DNA from: a bacterium
GTDB taxonomy: Bacteria; Patescibacteriota; Dojkabacteria; JAKAPS01; JAJZLI01
Assembly (NCBI GenBank): GCA_021803645.1
Contig: JAJZLI010000052.1
Location: forward strand, 1-17,767
Length of the DNA stretch: 17,767 nucleotides
Direction of reading: 5' to 3'
Shown here: positions 6,676-14,082 of the stretch, one piece after another
Layout: each line of letters begins with the position of its first letter
Position numbering within the stretch: the first letter of the stretch is position 1
Made by a program: the position numbers and the translations under genes
The notes under the pieces: model-generated
The model's input: the letters and a program-made list of their open reading frames with translations, nothing else
The model's database searches: none
What the model was told of the DNA's origin: nothing

Positions 6676-8096
6676 ACTTTTTTTAGGGTTAAAATTTCTT
6701 CTTTAATAAAATTAATACTAATACCCTTAATAATAATCAGTGTCAAAAAGTATACTATAATTCCAATTATAGATAAAGCAAGTACCTCTACTGAATGTAG
6801 TATTATAATTGTTGTTGCCATAATAAAAGATGCAATTAATGGCTTTAATAAATGTTTGTGTATTTTCACATTAAGTTCTTTGTTAACCAATTTGTAAATA
6901 TATATAGTTAAGAATCCCTCTGTACATATTGACGCTATTGCACTTCCATTAATACCATATCTAGGAACCAGTATTAAATTTACTAATATATTTATTATCA
7001 TTGATATAAATAAACCTGGGATAAAAGCTTTTTGTTTATCAGTTGCTGATAGAACATTTCCAAGAAGAGAGTTTATAAAAATAATTGTTGTTGCTACAGA
7101 TAATAGTATTAATGGATTTACTGAAGGTAAATATTTATGTCCAAATACTAAAAGAACCAAATTGTGAGATAAAAATAACATTTCTGTCAAAAATGCCATT
7201 GCAATAATAACCATAAACTTTAATGAATTATCAATAAGTTTTTCAAGTTCTTGTATATTGCTTTTGTATAAAGATGAAAATGTTGGGAATAAGACACCTA
7301 TAAATATTCCTATTATTGAAGTCATAACACCAGTTGTAGATCTTGCCACAGAAAAATATCCTACGTCAATGATTGGTTTTAAAATTCCTATTATTGTCTG
7401 ATCAACAGAAAAATATATTGTTATCATTATCGATGATAATCCAAATGGCCAGATTTCTTTTAAAATATATTTCCAGAATTTCCAATCTATTTCATAGAAG
7501 AATTTGATAAATCTTTTTCTAATTATATAAACAGTTACTGCCATACCCATTATTGCTGATATTGTTAAGGCTAAAGAATAAAGAATAATACTTTTGTAGT
7601 AAAAAAGAGCAATTACCCCTAATACAATTAAAACGATTTTTTCAGCTATTATGGTAATAGACTCATACTGCATTTCACTATATGATCTAAATATACCTCT
7701 CAAAAATGGGTTAAATCCTCCACTCAATATGTTGTATATGCCAAGAAATAACATTAATAATGTAATACCTGAGAATTTATTTTTGAAAAATATTGATGTT
7801 ACAAATATTATCAAAAGAAGTATTAATCCCATCAATACTTTGAGTAATATTATATTGTCAATGTATTTTTTTGTTTTAGTCAAATCTCTTGCAAGATCCC
7901 TTATTGTAATAGTAGAAATTCCAAAATCAACAAATATTGCGAATATATTTATTATTGAGTTTGCAAACCCATATTCTCCGTTATATACAGGACCTAGATG
8001 TCTTGCCAGAATTAAAGATAAAGTTAGCGCTGTAATTATGGTGAGACCTTGTGATAATAGTAACCAGTAAGTATTAAGTTTTAATTTTCCTATCAT
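6672..8096 (-). CDS. Wzx/RfbX-type polysaccharide flippase
   Basis: This 474-residue polytopic membrane protein has about 12-14 hydrophobic segments and belongs to the MOP superfamily. The N-terminal features fit Wzx/RfbX proteins: a first span near 10-30, the LARHLGPVYNGEYGFA stretch near 31-46, and FGISTITIRDLAR near 58-70. Family members move undecaprenyl-linked oligosaccharides across the cytoplasmic membrane. It is the first gene of the minus-strand operon of two GT4 enzymes, a GT28 enzyme and MurB. A MurJ-type lipid II flippase cannot be excluded given murB in the operon, but the N-terminal motif looks more like RfbX. The polymerase/ligase gene is divergent, 79 bp away. Confidence 0.88.
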   Translation of the reverse strand: MIGKLKLNTYWLLLSQGLTIITALTLSLILARHLGPVYNGEYGFANSIINIFAIFVDFGISTITIRDLARDLTKTKKYIDNIILLKVLMGLILLLIIFVTSIFFKNKFSGITLLMLFLGIYNILSGGFNPFLRGIFRSYSEMQYESITIIAEKIVLIVLGVIALFYYKSIILYSLALTISAIMGMAVTVYIIRKRFIKFFYEIDWKFWKYILKEIWPFGLSSIMITIYFSVDQTIIGILKPIIDVGYFSVARSTTGVMTSIIGIFIGVLFPTFSSLYKSNIQELEKLIDNSLKFMVIIAMAFLTEMLFLSHNLVLLVFGHKYLPSVNPLILLSVATTIIFINSLLGNVLSATDKQKAFIPGLFISMIINILVNLILVPRYGINGSAIASICTEGFLTIYIYKLVNKELNVKIHKHLLKPLIASFIMATTIIILHSVEVLALSIIGIIVYFLTLIIIKGISINFIKEEILTLKKV

Positions 8097-8175
8097 TATA
8101 TGTTCTTTTATTATGTTGAGATTATAAATAGAAAATGATATTCTAATAGTTGTTTTTTATTTTATCACAATAATA
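8097..8175. promoter_or_regulatory. Shared divergent promoter region of flippase and polymerase genes
   Basis: This 79-bp gap separates the flippase operon from the O-antigen polymerase/ligase-like gene. On the minus strand a TATAAT box lies at 8121-8126, 24 nt before the flippase ATG, and a weaker CATAAT lies at 8110-8115. No good -35 hexamer matches either. On the plus strand no clear hexamer pair stands out; TGATATTCT at 8136-8144 is an extended -10-like candidate. The two genes probably share this control region. Confidence 0.4.
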
Positions 8176-9429
8176 ATGAAGAAGTTTATTAGTAGTTTTA
8201 TTTCTTCCCCATTGGAGTATTTATTCTTTTTATATTTATATATTGCACAATTCTATTACTCCTACCGTTACATATTGAGAGTAAATTCGACTACAACATC
8301 CCCCACATATGGACATACTAGTATATTCGAAGAAGTGATGAAATATGTCATAACTATTATATTTTTTCTTATATTTATTATTATTATATTTATATCTCAA
8401 AAATATAAAGACAAGTACAAAAAAATATTTTCTGTAAAGTCAGTAAGAATTATCTTTTACACTATCATTTTGGCAATTTTCTATTTTGTTTTTGATATTA
8501 TAATCCAGCATGGTATTTCGATACATCTGATAAAAACATCTGTTCCTTATGATTACATGTTTAAGTTCTTAATATTTATTCCGGTTATATTTATTTCCCC
8601 TATTATTTTTATGGATAACGCTAGTATTAGATATTGGATGAAATTTTTATATGTTTCTATGCTTTTCCAATTTTTATATACACTGATTCAGTTAGGTCTT
8701 TTTATGACTATACATAGGTATCCTGCTCTGGGTTATCCAGGTGGATCTGTCAGGTTTGGTGGTGGATGGGATGATCCTAATGGAGTATCTCTGTTCTATG
8801 CTCTATTTCTTGTATTTTTAGTCTTTGAAGATAAATTAAGAGCCTCTTATAAGTATATTATGATACTTATTACTATTTTTCTGATTTATCTTGCATTATC
8901 CTTTACTGCATTAATTTTGATATTTTTGTTTTGTATATTTTTGTTATTTATCAAAAAATATAAACAATCTATATTTATTATAGCCTCTCTTATTGCAATT
9001 TTCTTAATTTCTTTGATGATACCAAACTATTTTAAAAACAATTTTTTGTTTAAGTATAGAAGTGCTGGTGTTCACATTAATGAAATTATAAAATTTTCCC
9101 ACTCTAGTAGTGGACATTTTACTCTAATACATAAAATTTTCGGAGGAAATGTTATAGTATTTATGGAGAATTTTTATAGACAGTTATATCACAACTTTGG
9201 AATCATTGGTTTTATACTGTTGGCTATACCTTTGTGCTACCTCCTTTATATATATTTTAGAAAGATTCAGTTACAGAAAAAAACAGATTTTTTTTCTTTT
9301 TCTGCATTTATTTTTATAATTATTTTTGGAATTGGGAACTTAGGTCTTCCTTATTTTGAAATTTTTCCTGTAAATGTATTCTTATGGGTGGTGTGTGGAG
9401 CCTTAATTTCTAATTTAGCTATCTCTTAA
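8176..9429 (+). CDS. Wzy/WaaL-like O-antigen polymerase or ligase
   Basis: This 417-residue membrane protein is very rich in Ile, Phe and Leu and has about 10-12 predicted spans. A loop at about 185-203 with FGGGWDDPNGVSLF corresponds to the 'NPN' loop typical of the Wzy_C/O-antigen ligase family. A large extracytoplasmic loop at about 285-335 precedes ENFYRQLYHNFGIIGF (331-346), also typical of Wzy proteins. Such enzymes polymerize flipped lipid-linked repeat units or transfer a finished glycan to an acceptor. The family is poorly conserved, so polymerase and ligase cannot be separated here. Its position opposite a Wzx-like flippase and glycosyltransferases supports a Wzx/Wzy-style system. 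Its TAA stop shares bases with the stop of the convergent gene at 9426-9956. Confidence 0.8.
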   Translation: MKKFISSFISSPLEYLFFLYLYIAQFYYSYRYILRVNSTTTSPTYGHTSIFEEVMKYVITIIFFLIFIIIIFISQKYKDKYKKIFSVKSVRIIFYTIILAIFYFVFDIIIQHGISIHLIKTSVPYDYMFKFLIFIPVIFISPIIFMDNASIRYWMKFLYVSMLFQFLYTLIQLGLFMTIHRYPALGYPGGSVRFGGGWDDPNGVSLFYALFLVFLVFEDKLRASYKYIMILITIFLIYLALSFTALILIFLFCIFLLFIKKYKQSIFIIASLIAIFLISLMIPNYFKNNFLFKYRSAGVHINEIIKFSHSSSGHFTLIHKIFGGNVIVFMENFYRQLYHNFGIIGFILLAIPLCYLLYIYFRKIQLQKKTDFFSFSAFIFIIIFGIGNLGLPYFEIFPVNVFLWVVCGALISNLAIS

Positions 9430-9956
9430 TCGGAAATGTAAAATTCTTTAAAATCTCCTGTATATTTTTGATAAATTATCTTTATGTCAAATATGTTTAT
9501 CTTTGCAGTTCCACCTTTTAACCAATCAATGAGCTTTTCTACGAGGTCTTTTTGTCCCTCAATTTTTAAATTAATATTTCCATTTTCATTATCTCTTTTT
9601 ACCCACCCTTTTATCATGTATTCCTCAGCAAACCTTTTAATTAGGTTCTCATAAGATTTGTTTTCCAAATGTCCCATTATAGAAATATATGCTTGTATTC
9701 TTATGTCTTTATAGTCTTTAGCTTTTATGAGGTCTACTATGTCTCCAATATAACCTGTTTCTTTTGCAGTATATCCTTCTTTGTATCTTTTCTTGTATAA
9801 ATTGAGAGTGTTATCAATATCACTCCCTTTGCCTTCAAGGATAGCTGTGTTACTCTGAAGTATTATATATCCGTTTACATTATTCCTTTTTGCAATTTTT
9901 AACAAAAATGCTGGATTAATTTTACCGGAAATTTCAATCCTTTTTTGTTCCACCAC
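9426..9956 (-). CDS. Protein with two degenerate acylphosphatase-like domains
   Basis: The 176-residue protein appears to be two acylphosphatase-like (ferredoxin-fold) units. In unit 1 (about 5-75), GKINPAFLLKIAKRNNVNGY (11-30) aligns with the 'GxVQGVxFR...A..lgl.GwV' motif. In unit 2 (about 84-176), MGHLENKSYENLIKRFAEEY (94-113), GWVK (117-120) and KIEGQKDLVEKLIDWLKGG (131-149) match the family more fully, including the 'eG....v..f..wl..Gp' end. Both units lack the catalytic Arg of VQGVxFR and the Asn after GWV, so hydrolysis of acyl-phosphates is unlikely; a binding role is more plausible. The start is GTG 9956 or GTG 9953, with TATAGG 8 nt upstream. It follows the Cys-rich mini-gene by 22 nt and may be cotranscribed with it. 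Domain calls are by eye. Confidence 0.65.
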   Translation of the reverse strand: MVEQKRIEISGKINPAFLLKIAKRNNVNGYIILQSNTAILEGKGSDIDNTLNLYKKRYKEGYTAKETGYIGDIVDLIKAKDYKDIRIQAYISIMGHLENKSYENLIKRFAEEYMIKGWVKRDNENGNINLKIEGQKDLVEKLIDWLKGGTAKINIFDIKIIYQKYTGDFKEFYISD

Positions 9957-9978
9957 AAAGTGAACCTATATTTTAATA

Positions 9979-10062
9979 TTATTCTTGTTCTGTTTCTTCT
10001 TCCTCCTCATGATGACAACCACAGTTGCCTCCACAAGGACATGTTATATTATCTTGTTTCAT
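9979..10062 (-). CDS. Cys/His-rich acidic mini-protein (27 aa), putative metal binder
   Basis: A 27-codon frame starts at ATG 10062 and ends with TAA at 9979. It has Cys at 8, 10, 14 and 16 (CPCGGNCGC), His at 17 and 18, then five Glu (19-23) and a Thr-Glu-Gln-Glu end. The CxCxxxCxC-HH pattern could bind a soft or transition metal, in the manner of metallothionein-like peptides or of short His/Cys tails. A perfect extended -10 promoter sits 8 nt before the ATG, which supports real expression. It lies downstream of the NRAMP-like transporter and YidD genes and 22 nt upstream of the acylphosphatase-like gene. I do not recognise a named family; the function is inferred from composition only. Confidence 0.6.
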   Translation of the reverse strand: MKQDNITCPCGGNCGCHHEEEEETEQE

Positions 10063-10070
10063 ATATAGAT

Positions 10071-10079
10071 ATTATAACA
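10071..10079 (-). promoter_or_regulatory. Extended -10 promoter, likely leaderless, for the Cys-rich mini-gene
   Basis: The minus strand reads TGTTATAAT, a perfect TGN-TATAAT. It ends 8 nt before the ATG at 10062, so the transcript would begin at or near the start codon. This is the same arrangement as at 2127-2135. Confidence 0.6.
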
Positions 10080-10085
10080 TGAATT

Positions 10086-10319
10086 TTATTTTAGTGGATC
10101 ATACCCCCCCTTTGAAAATGGATTACATTTTAATACTCGCCTAACACCTAAATATCCACCCTTTAAAATCCCATATTTATTAATGGCCTGATAAGTATAG
10201 TCACTACAGGTAGGACTATATTTACAGTACCCTCTTGGATAAAGCATTTTTAACCAACCATGATCTGGAGATAAAGTTTTTTGGTATATCCTGATAAGGT
10301 ATAATACAAGTGTTTTCAT
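10086..10319 (-). CDS. yidD: Membrane protein insertion efficiency factor YidD
   Basis: This 77-residue protein matches the YidD/Haemolytic family over its whole length. It has an N-terminal amphipathic segment with YQKTLSP (12-18), CKYSPTCSDYTYQAI (32-46) with Cys32 and Cys38, GVRRVLKCNPF (58-68) with Cys65, and the GGYDP end (71-75). YidD is a small inner-membrane-associated factor thought to help YidC-dependent insertion of membrane proteins. It is often found near rpmH, rnpA and yidC, but here it follows the NRAMP-like transporter by 5 nt and so is probably cotranscribed with it. Confidence 0.95.
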   Translation of the reverse strand: MKTLVLYLIRIYQKTLSPDHGWLKMLYPRGYCKYSPTCSDYTYQAINKYGILKGGYLGVRRVLKCNPFSKGGYDPLK

Positions 10320-10324
10320 GGAAA

Positions 10325-11563
10325 TTATATAAACATAAAGATTGCAGCAAGAACCATTACTGCAATAGATAGAATTGTAAATGTGTTATCAAATATGTTA
10401 TTTACAAATTTTCCCATATATGACTTTTTGTTTGCTACGATGAGAATTAATATCACTATTATTGGAGTGATAATTCCATCTAGTACTTGTGAGTAAAATA
10501 GGGCTTTTATTGTATTTACTTTAAAAATTGCAAATATTATGCCTGAAAGTAATGACAATATTATTATATAATAGAATAGTTTTGCATTCCTGAAATTTGA
10601 TGATAGTAGCCCTTTTCTTTTTGTTAAATCTGTTATTGCATATGCACTAGATGATGCTAGTATTGGTATTGCAATAAGCCCTGATGATATTATCCCTATT
10701 GAGAATAATTGAGATGCAAATGCTCCCGCTATTGGTTTTAATACACTAGCTGTTGTAACCGCAGGAAATTGTGAATTTAATATATTAATGTGTTTTACAA
10801 ATAAAGTCGCCCCTGCTGCTGTCATTATAAATAAGGTAACAAGTTGAGAAAAAATAAATCCGATTGATATATACATCCTTTCTTTTCTTGCAAAAAATAA
10901 TGGTCTCCTTTCCTCAACTTCTTCTTTTTCTTGCCAGAATAACAAATAAGGTGAAATAGTTGTTCCAAGTATTCCTGTGGCTACAAGTGCAAACTCTCTG
11001 TTTTTTATGAACATTCCTAAATTTGGAACAAATGTCCCTTTAATTAAAGGTAAAAGCTCTGGTTTTGTAATTATAGCAGTAATTACATATCCTAAAAATG
11101 CAAGAGACCCTATCATAATATAGTTTGCTATTTTTTTGTAATTTTTAAATATTAGTATGTATACTATAAGGACAAAAATTAATACAGTCCAAATCTGATA
11201 CTCTTTATAAAATGGGGTAATCAAAGTATTAATTGCACTAGCTGTTGCAAGCATGTCAGCTCCAATTGTTGCTGTATTACATGCTATTAAAAATACTATT
11301 ATTATATATGAAATATATTTTCCAAAATGTATCTCTAATACTTCACTAAGTCCAGCTTTGGTAATGTCCCCAATTCTTGCAACCATTCCTTGTACTGCAA
11401 TAAGCATTGGAATTGCAAGTATCATTAACCAGTTTAGTGAGTATCCAAATTGAGATCCTGCAATTGAATACGATGATATGCCAGCAGGATCATTATCTGC
11501 TGCCCCAGTGATGATTCCCGGCCTGGCATTTTTTATATAATTACCCCTTTTTTTTCTCCACAT
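10325..11563 (-). CDS. NRAMP-superfamily divalent metal transporter, atypical metal site
   Basis: This 412-residue membrane protein has about 11 spans and the NRAMP/SLC11 layout. TM1 carries ADNDPAGISSYS (22-33) at the place of the DPGN metal-binding motif, and TM6 carries GTTISPYLLFWQ (200-211) at the place of the A-x-x-MPHN motif. The TM1 Asp is kept, but the Asn becomes Gly, and the TM6 Met is missing. The Met gives canonical NRAMPs selectivity for Mn(II)/Fe(II) over Mg/Ca. This pattern is like the divergent NRAMP-related group that includes magnesium transporters, so Mg(II) or broad specificity is possible. The ATG at 11563 overlaps the CvpA-like gene by 23 nt. It sits in a minus-strand run with CvpA-like, YidD and a Cys-rich mini-protein. 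Confidence 0.85.
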   Translation of the reverse strand: MWRKKRGNYIKNARPGIITGAADNDPAGISSYSIAGSQFGYSLNWLMILAIPMLIAVQGMVARIGDITKAGLSEVLEIHFGKYISYIIIVFLIACNTATIGADMLATASAINTLITPFYKEYQIWTVLIFVLIVYILIFKNYKKIANYIMIGSLAFLGYVITAIITKPELLPLIKGTFVPNLGMFIKNREFALVATGILGTTISPYLLFWQEKEEVEERRPLFFARKERMYISIGFIFSQLVTLFIMTAAGATLFVKHINILNSQFPAVTTASVLKPIAGAFASQLFSIGIISSGLIAIPILASSSAYAITDLTKRKGLLSSNFRNAKLFYYIIILSLLSGIIFAIFKVNTIKALFYSQVLDGIITPIIVILILIVANKKSYMGKFVNNIFDNTFTILSIAVMVLAAIFMFI

Positions 11564-12098
11564 TGAATTCTATTTTTTGTATATCATTTCCTAAAACCGG
11601 TTGTAGTATTTTTGAATTCTCCTTTATTATTGTTCGTCCTATATATGATTTTTTTATAATATCCTTAATGTTTTTATCTGTCTTGGTATTTATATTAAAA
11701 TTCATTATAACAAAGATTAGAAAACTTAATATAATAGTAAACTCTGCAAGTGAAAGTAGTGCTCCTCCATAGATATTACTTGGGGATTTTCTCATTTTTT
11801 TAGGTACAATTTTTTCCAAATAAGGAGAGATTATATTAAATATAAGGGAAACAATAATAAAGGTAACAAGGATTGATAATAAACGTTCATCTGTAGGAGG
11901 TAATTTGTGTGTTATATGGTTTATTATAGCTTCTCCTGGTGCAGGAGAATTTATGGAAATTATATATGCAATAATGATCCCAGCAAATCCAGTTATAATC
12001 TTTATTGCCCCACTTTCTGTACCTCTTTTTATATAAAAAATAGCAACTGCAACTATGACTATATCTAACCAATTCATAATTGCATTAAATATTAACAC
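11541..12098 (-). CDS. CvpA-family membrane protein
   Basis: This protein is 185 residues from GTG 12098, or 178 residues from the in-frame ATG at 12077. The ATG start, giving MNWLDIVIV, looks more natural because CvpA proteins usually begin with '(M)nwlDiii'. Four hydrophobic spans are visible (about 10-25, 33-50, 70-90 and 110-130 counted from the GTG). A KRGTESGAIKIITGFAG stretch (24-40) fits the family's 'rG...G' region, and the C-terminal tail is charged and presumably cytoplasmic. CvpA was first linked to colicin V secretion; its biochemical role is unclear, and it has been tied to envelope stress tolerance. It is the first gene of the run that continues with the NRAMP-like gene, overlapping it by 23 nt, and is divergent from htrA. 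Confidence 0.7.
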   Translation of the reverse strand: MLIFNAIMNWLDIVIVAVAIFYIKRGTESGAIKIITGFAGIIIAYIISINSPAPGEAIINHITHKLPPTDERLLSILVTFIIVSLIFNIISPYLEKIVPKKMRKSPSNIYGGALLSLAEFTIILSFLIFVIMNFNINTKTDKNIKDIIKKSYIGRTIIKENSKILQPVLGNDIQKIEFNVEKKKG

Positions 12099-12134
12099 AT
12101 TTCAATATATTTATGGTAATGATAGACTGAATCG

Positions 12135-12146
12135 ATTATTAATAAT
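12135..12146. promoter_or_regulatory. Perfect 12-bp palindrome in the CvpA-htrA divergent region
   Basis: ATTATTAATAAT is a perfect inverted repeat in the gap between the divergent cvpA-like and htrA genes (12099-12202). It could be an operator for the OmpR-type regulator encoded just downstream, but a palindrome of A and T only can easily arise by chance in DNA this AT-rich. A GATAAT at 12178-12183 is a weak -10 candidate for htrA, about 19 nt before the ATG at 12203. Confidence 0.25.
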
Positions 12147-12193
12147 TCTTTAATCTTTCGTTTATACAATTTTGCAAGATAATTTTATAGATA

Positions 12194-13402
12194 GTGTTTA
12201 TTATGGAAAATTCAGAGGAAAATAAACTTGATTATATTACAAAATCAGACCTTAGGAAGACGATCTCTTTCTTTGTTGTGTTTACCCTTATTTTTGCTTC
12301 AGTTATTGGTGGTGCGATTGGTCTTGTTTCTGCTATTTTCATTGCAAATCGAAGTTCATACTCAACGAACCTTTCTAGTACTGGTAAAGTTGAAAATTTG
12401 CCTGTTGTTCAGGAGCAGTCTGCTATTACATCCGTTGTAAGTAAAACTAATGATGCCGTTGTTAGTATTATTATTTCTCAGGAAGTTCCTAATATTAATA
12501 ACTATTTTGATATTGGTAGTGGTCTTAATATAAATAATGGAGGAAGTACTTTGCAGGAAGTTGGTGCGGGATCTGGATTTATTATCTCATCTGATGGTTA
12601 TATACTTACAAACAAACATGTAGTATCTAATGCATCTGCTCAATATACAGTTATAATGAATAATGGGAAACAGTATAATGCTAAGATTGTTGGGACAGAT
12701 CCTACAAATGATATTGCAGTTGTAAAAATTAATGCTTCTGGTCTTCCTACAATTCCATTAGGAAATTCTTCTGGTTTGCAGCTAGGACAGAGTGTTGTTG
12801 CTATTGGTAATGCACTTGGACAGTATCAGAATACAGTTGATACTGGTGTAATATCTGGACTTAATAGGAATGTTCAAGCTCAGGATCCTGCAACTGGAGC
12901 AACTGAAAATTTGACAGGAATGATTCAAACTGATGCAAATATTAATCCAGGAAACTCAGGTGGACCACTTTTAAATCTTTTGGGTCAAGCAATTGGTATC
13001 AATACTGCAGTTGATTCTTCTGCAAATGCAATTGGTTTTGCTATTCCTATCAATCAAGCTAAATCAGATGTTAACTCAATTCTTAGCACAGGAAAGATTG
13101 TAAAACCTGAACTTGGTGTTGACTATGAACTTGTAACTTCTGGTATACAGCAGCAATATAAAATTCCATATAATTATGGTGCTTATGTTGTCAATGTTAT
13201 TTCAAATACACCTGCTTCTAGTGCAGGAATAAAATCAGGAGATGTAATACTTTCTGTTAATGGAACGCAAATTAGTGAGTCCAATAGTCTTTCCTATCTT
13301 ATCGGTGAGGAATCATTAAATTCTACAGTGACATTAAGGGTATATAGTTCTTCTGGGGGTACTAGTAATATAAAAGTTGATTTAAATAAATCATTTAGCT
13401 AA
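12194..13402 (+). CDS. htrA: Membrane-anchored HtrA/DegP-type serine protease
   Basis: The protein is 402 residues from GTG 12194, or 399 from the in-frame ATG at 12203, which is the likelier start. One membrane span lies at about 24-50 (numbering from GTG), so the rest faces outward. The trypsin-like domain (about 75-295) has the triad His142 (TNKHVV), Asp173 (TNDIAVVK) and Ser255 (NPGNSGGPL). One PDZ domain follows at about 305-395 (KSGDVILSVNGT, 347-358). HtrA proteases degrade or refold damaged exported proteins. The stop is 2 nt before the response-regulator ATG, so protease, regulator and kinase are probably one operon, as in secretion-stress circuits such as CssRS-HtrA and MprAB-PepD. 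Confidence 0.95.
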   Translation: MFIMENSEENKLDYITKSDLRKTISFFVVFTLIFASVIGGAIGLVSAIFIANRSSYSTNLSSTGKVENLPVVQEQSAITSVVSKTNDAVVSIIISQEVPNINNYFDIGSGLNINNGGSTLQEVGAGSGFIISSDGYILTNKHVVSNASAQYTVIMNNGKQYNAKIVGTDPTNDIAVVKINASGLPTIPLGNSSGLQLGQSVVAIGNALGQYQNTVDTGVISGLNRNVQAQDPATGATENLTGMIQTDANINPGNSGGPLLNLLGQAIGINTAVDSSANAIGFAIPINQAKSDVNSILSTGKIVKPELGVDYELVTSGIQQQYKIPYNYGAYVVNVISNTPASSAGIKSGDVILSVNGTQISESNSLSYLIGEESLNSTVTLRVYSSSGGTSNIKVDLNKSFS

Positions 13403-13404
13403 TT

Positions 13405-14082
13405 ATGGTAAGGATATTAATAGTAGAGGATGAAACAAAAATAGCTATTTTTGTTAAGAAAGGTTTGGTGGATGTAGGATATAAGGTTGATATTGTGGGA
13501 ACAGGTGAAGATGCATTGGACTTAATTAACGATGATAAAAAATATAACCTTATAATTCTTGATCTTATGTTACCTGATTCTAATGGGTTTGATATTTGTA
13601 AAAGGTTAAGAAGTAATAATATACAAATCCCGATACTGATGTTAACTGCCAAAAATGCCATCGAAGATAAGATAAAAGGGCTTGAAATTGGTGGAGATGA
13701 TTATCTTACAAAGCCTTTTGCTATAGAGGAATTGGTTGCAAGGGTTCATGCTCTTTTGAGAAGAGGTGCTTCAAGATTTGATAATGGTATAATTAAGGTC
13801 GGTGATATAGTATTGGACATTCACTCTCACGAGGTATCAAGGGGTGAGAAATTAATTGAGCTGTCCCAAAAAGAGTTTTCTATATTAGAGTATATGATGA
13901 AGAATGAAGGCATGGTGCTTACAAGGTCAATGATTGAGGACCATGCATGGGATTATGAATTGGATGGGTTTTCTAATGTAGTAGATGTATATATAAGGCT
14001 ATTAAGGAAAAAAATAGATGAGGGGCATAAACATAAACTTATTAAAACAGTTAGAGGCGTGGGTTACAAAATTAAAGCATAG
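13405..14082 (+). CDS. OmpR/PhoB-family response regulator
   Basis: This 225-residue regulator has a receiver domain (1-120) with acidic pocket Glu8/Asp9, phospho-acceptor Asp53 (ILDLMLPD), Thr81 (LTAK) and Lys103 (TKPF). A winged-helix DNA-binding domain (about 128-225) follows, with the SQKEFSILEYMM stretch and the family end RGVGYKIKA. It is a DNA-binding transcription factor activated by phosphorylation, presumably from the adjacent kinase. It starts 2 nt after the htrA stop, without a Shine-Dalgarno sequence. Its targets may include its own operon; the palindrome at 12135-12146 is one possible site, which is speculative. Confidence 0.95.
   Translation: MVRILIVEDETKIAIFVKKGLVDVGYKVDIVGTGEDALDLINDDKKYNLIILDLMLPDSNGFDICKRLRSNNIQIPILMLTAKNAIEDKIKGLEIGGDDYLTKPFAIEELVARVHALLRRGASRFDNGIIKVGDIVLDIHSHEVSRGEKLIELSQKEFSILEYMMKNEGMVLTRSMIEDHAWDYELDGFSNVVDVYIRLLRKKIDEGHKHKLIKTVRGVGYKIKA

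Noticed and set aside
7651..8070. 139-codon open frame on the plus strand
   Set aside because: Antisense to the N-terminal half of the flippase; no start signal and no domain.
13395..13661. 88-codon open frame on the minus strand
   Set aside because: Antisense to the receiver domain of the response regulator.
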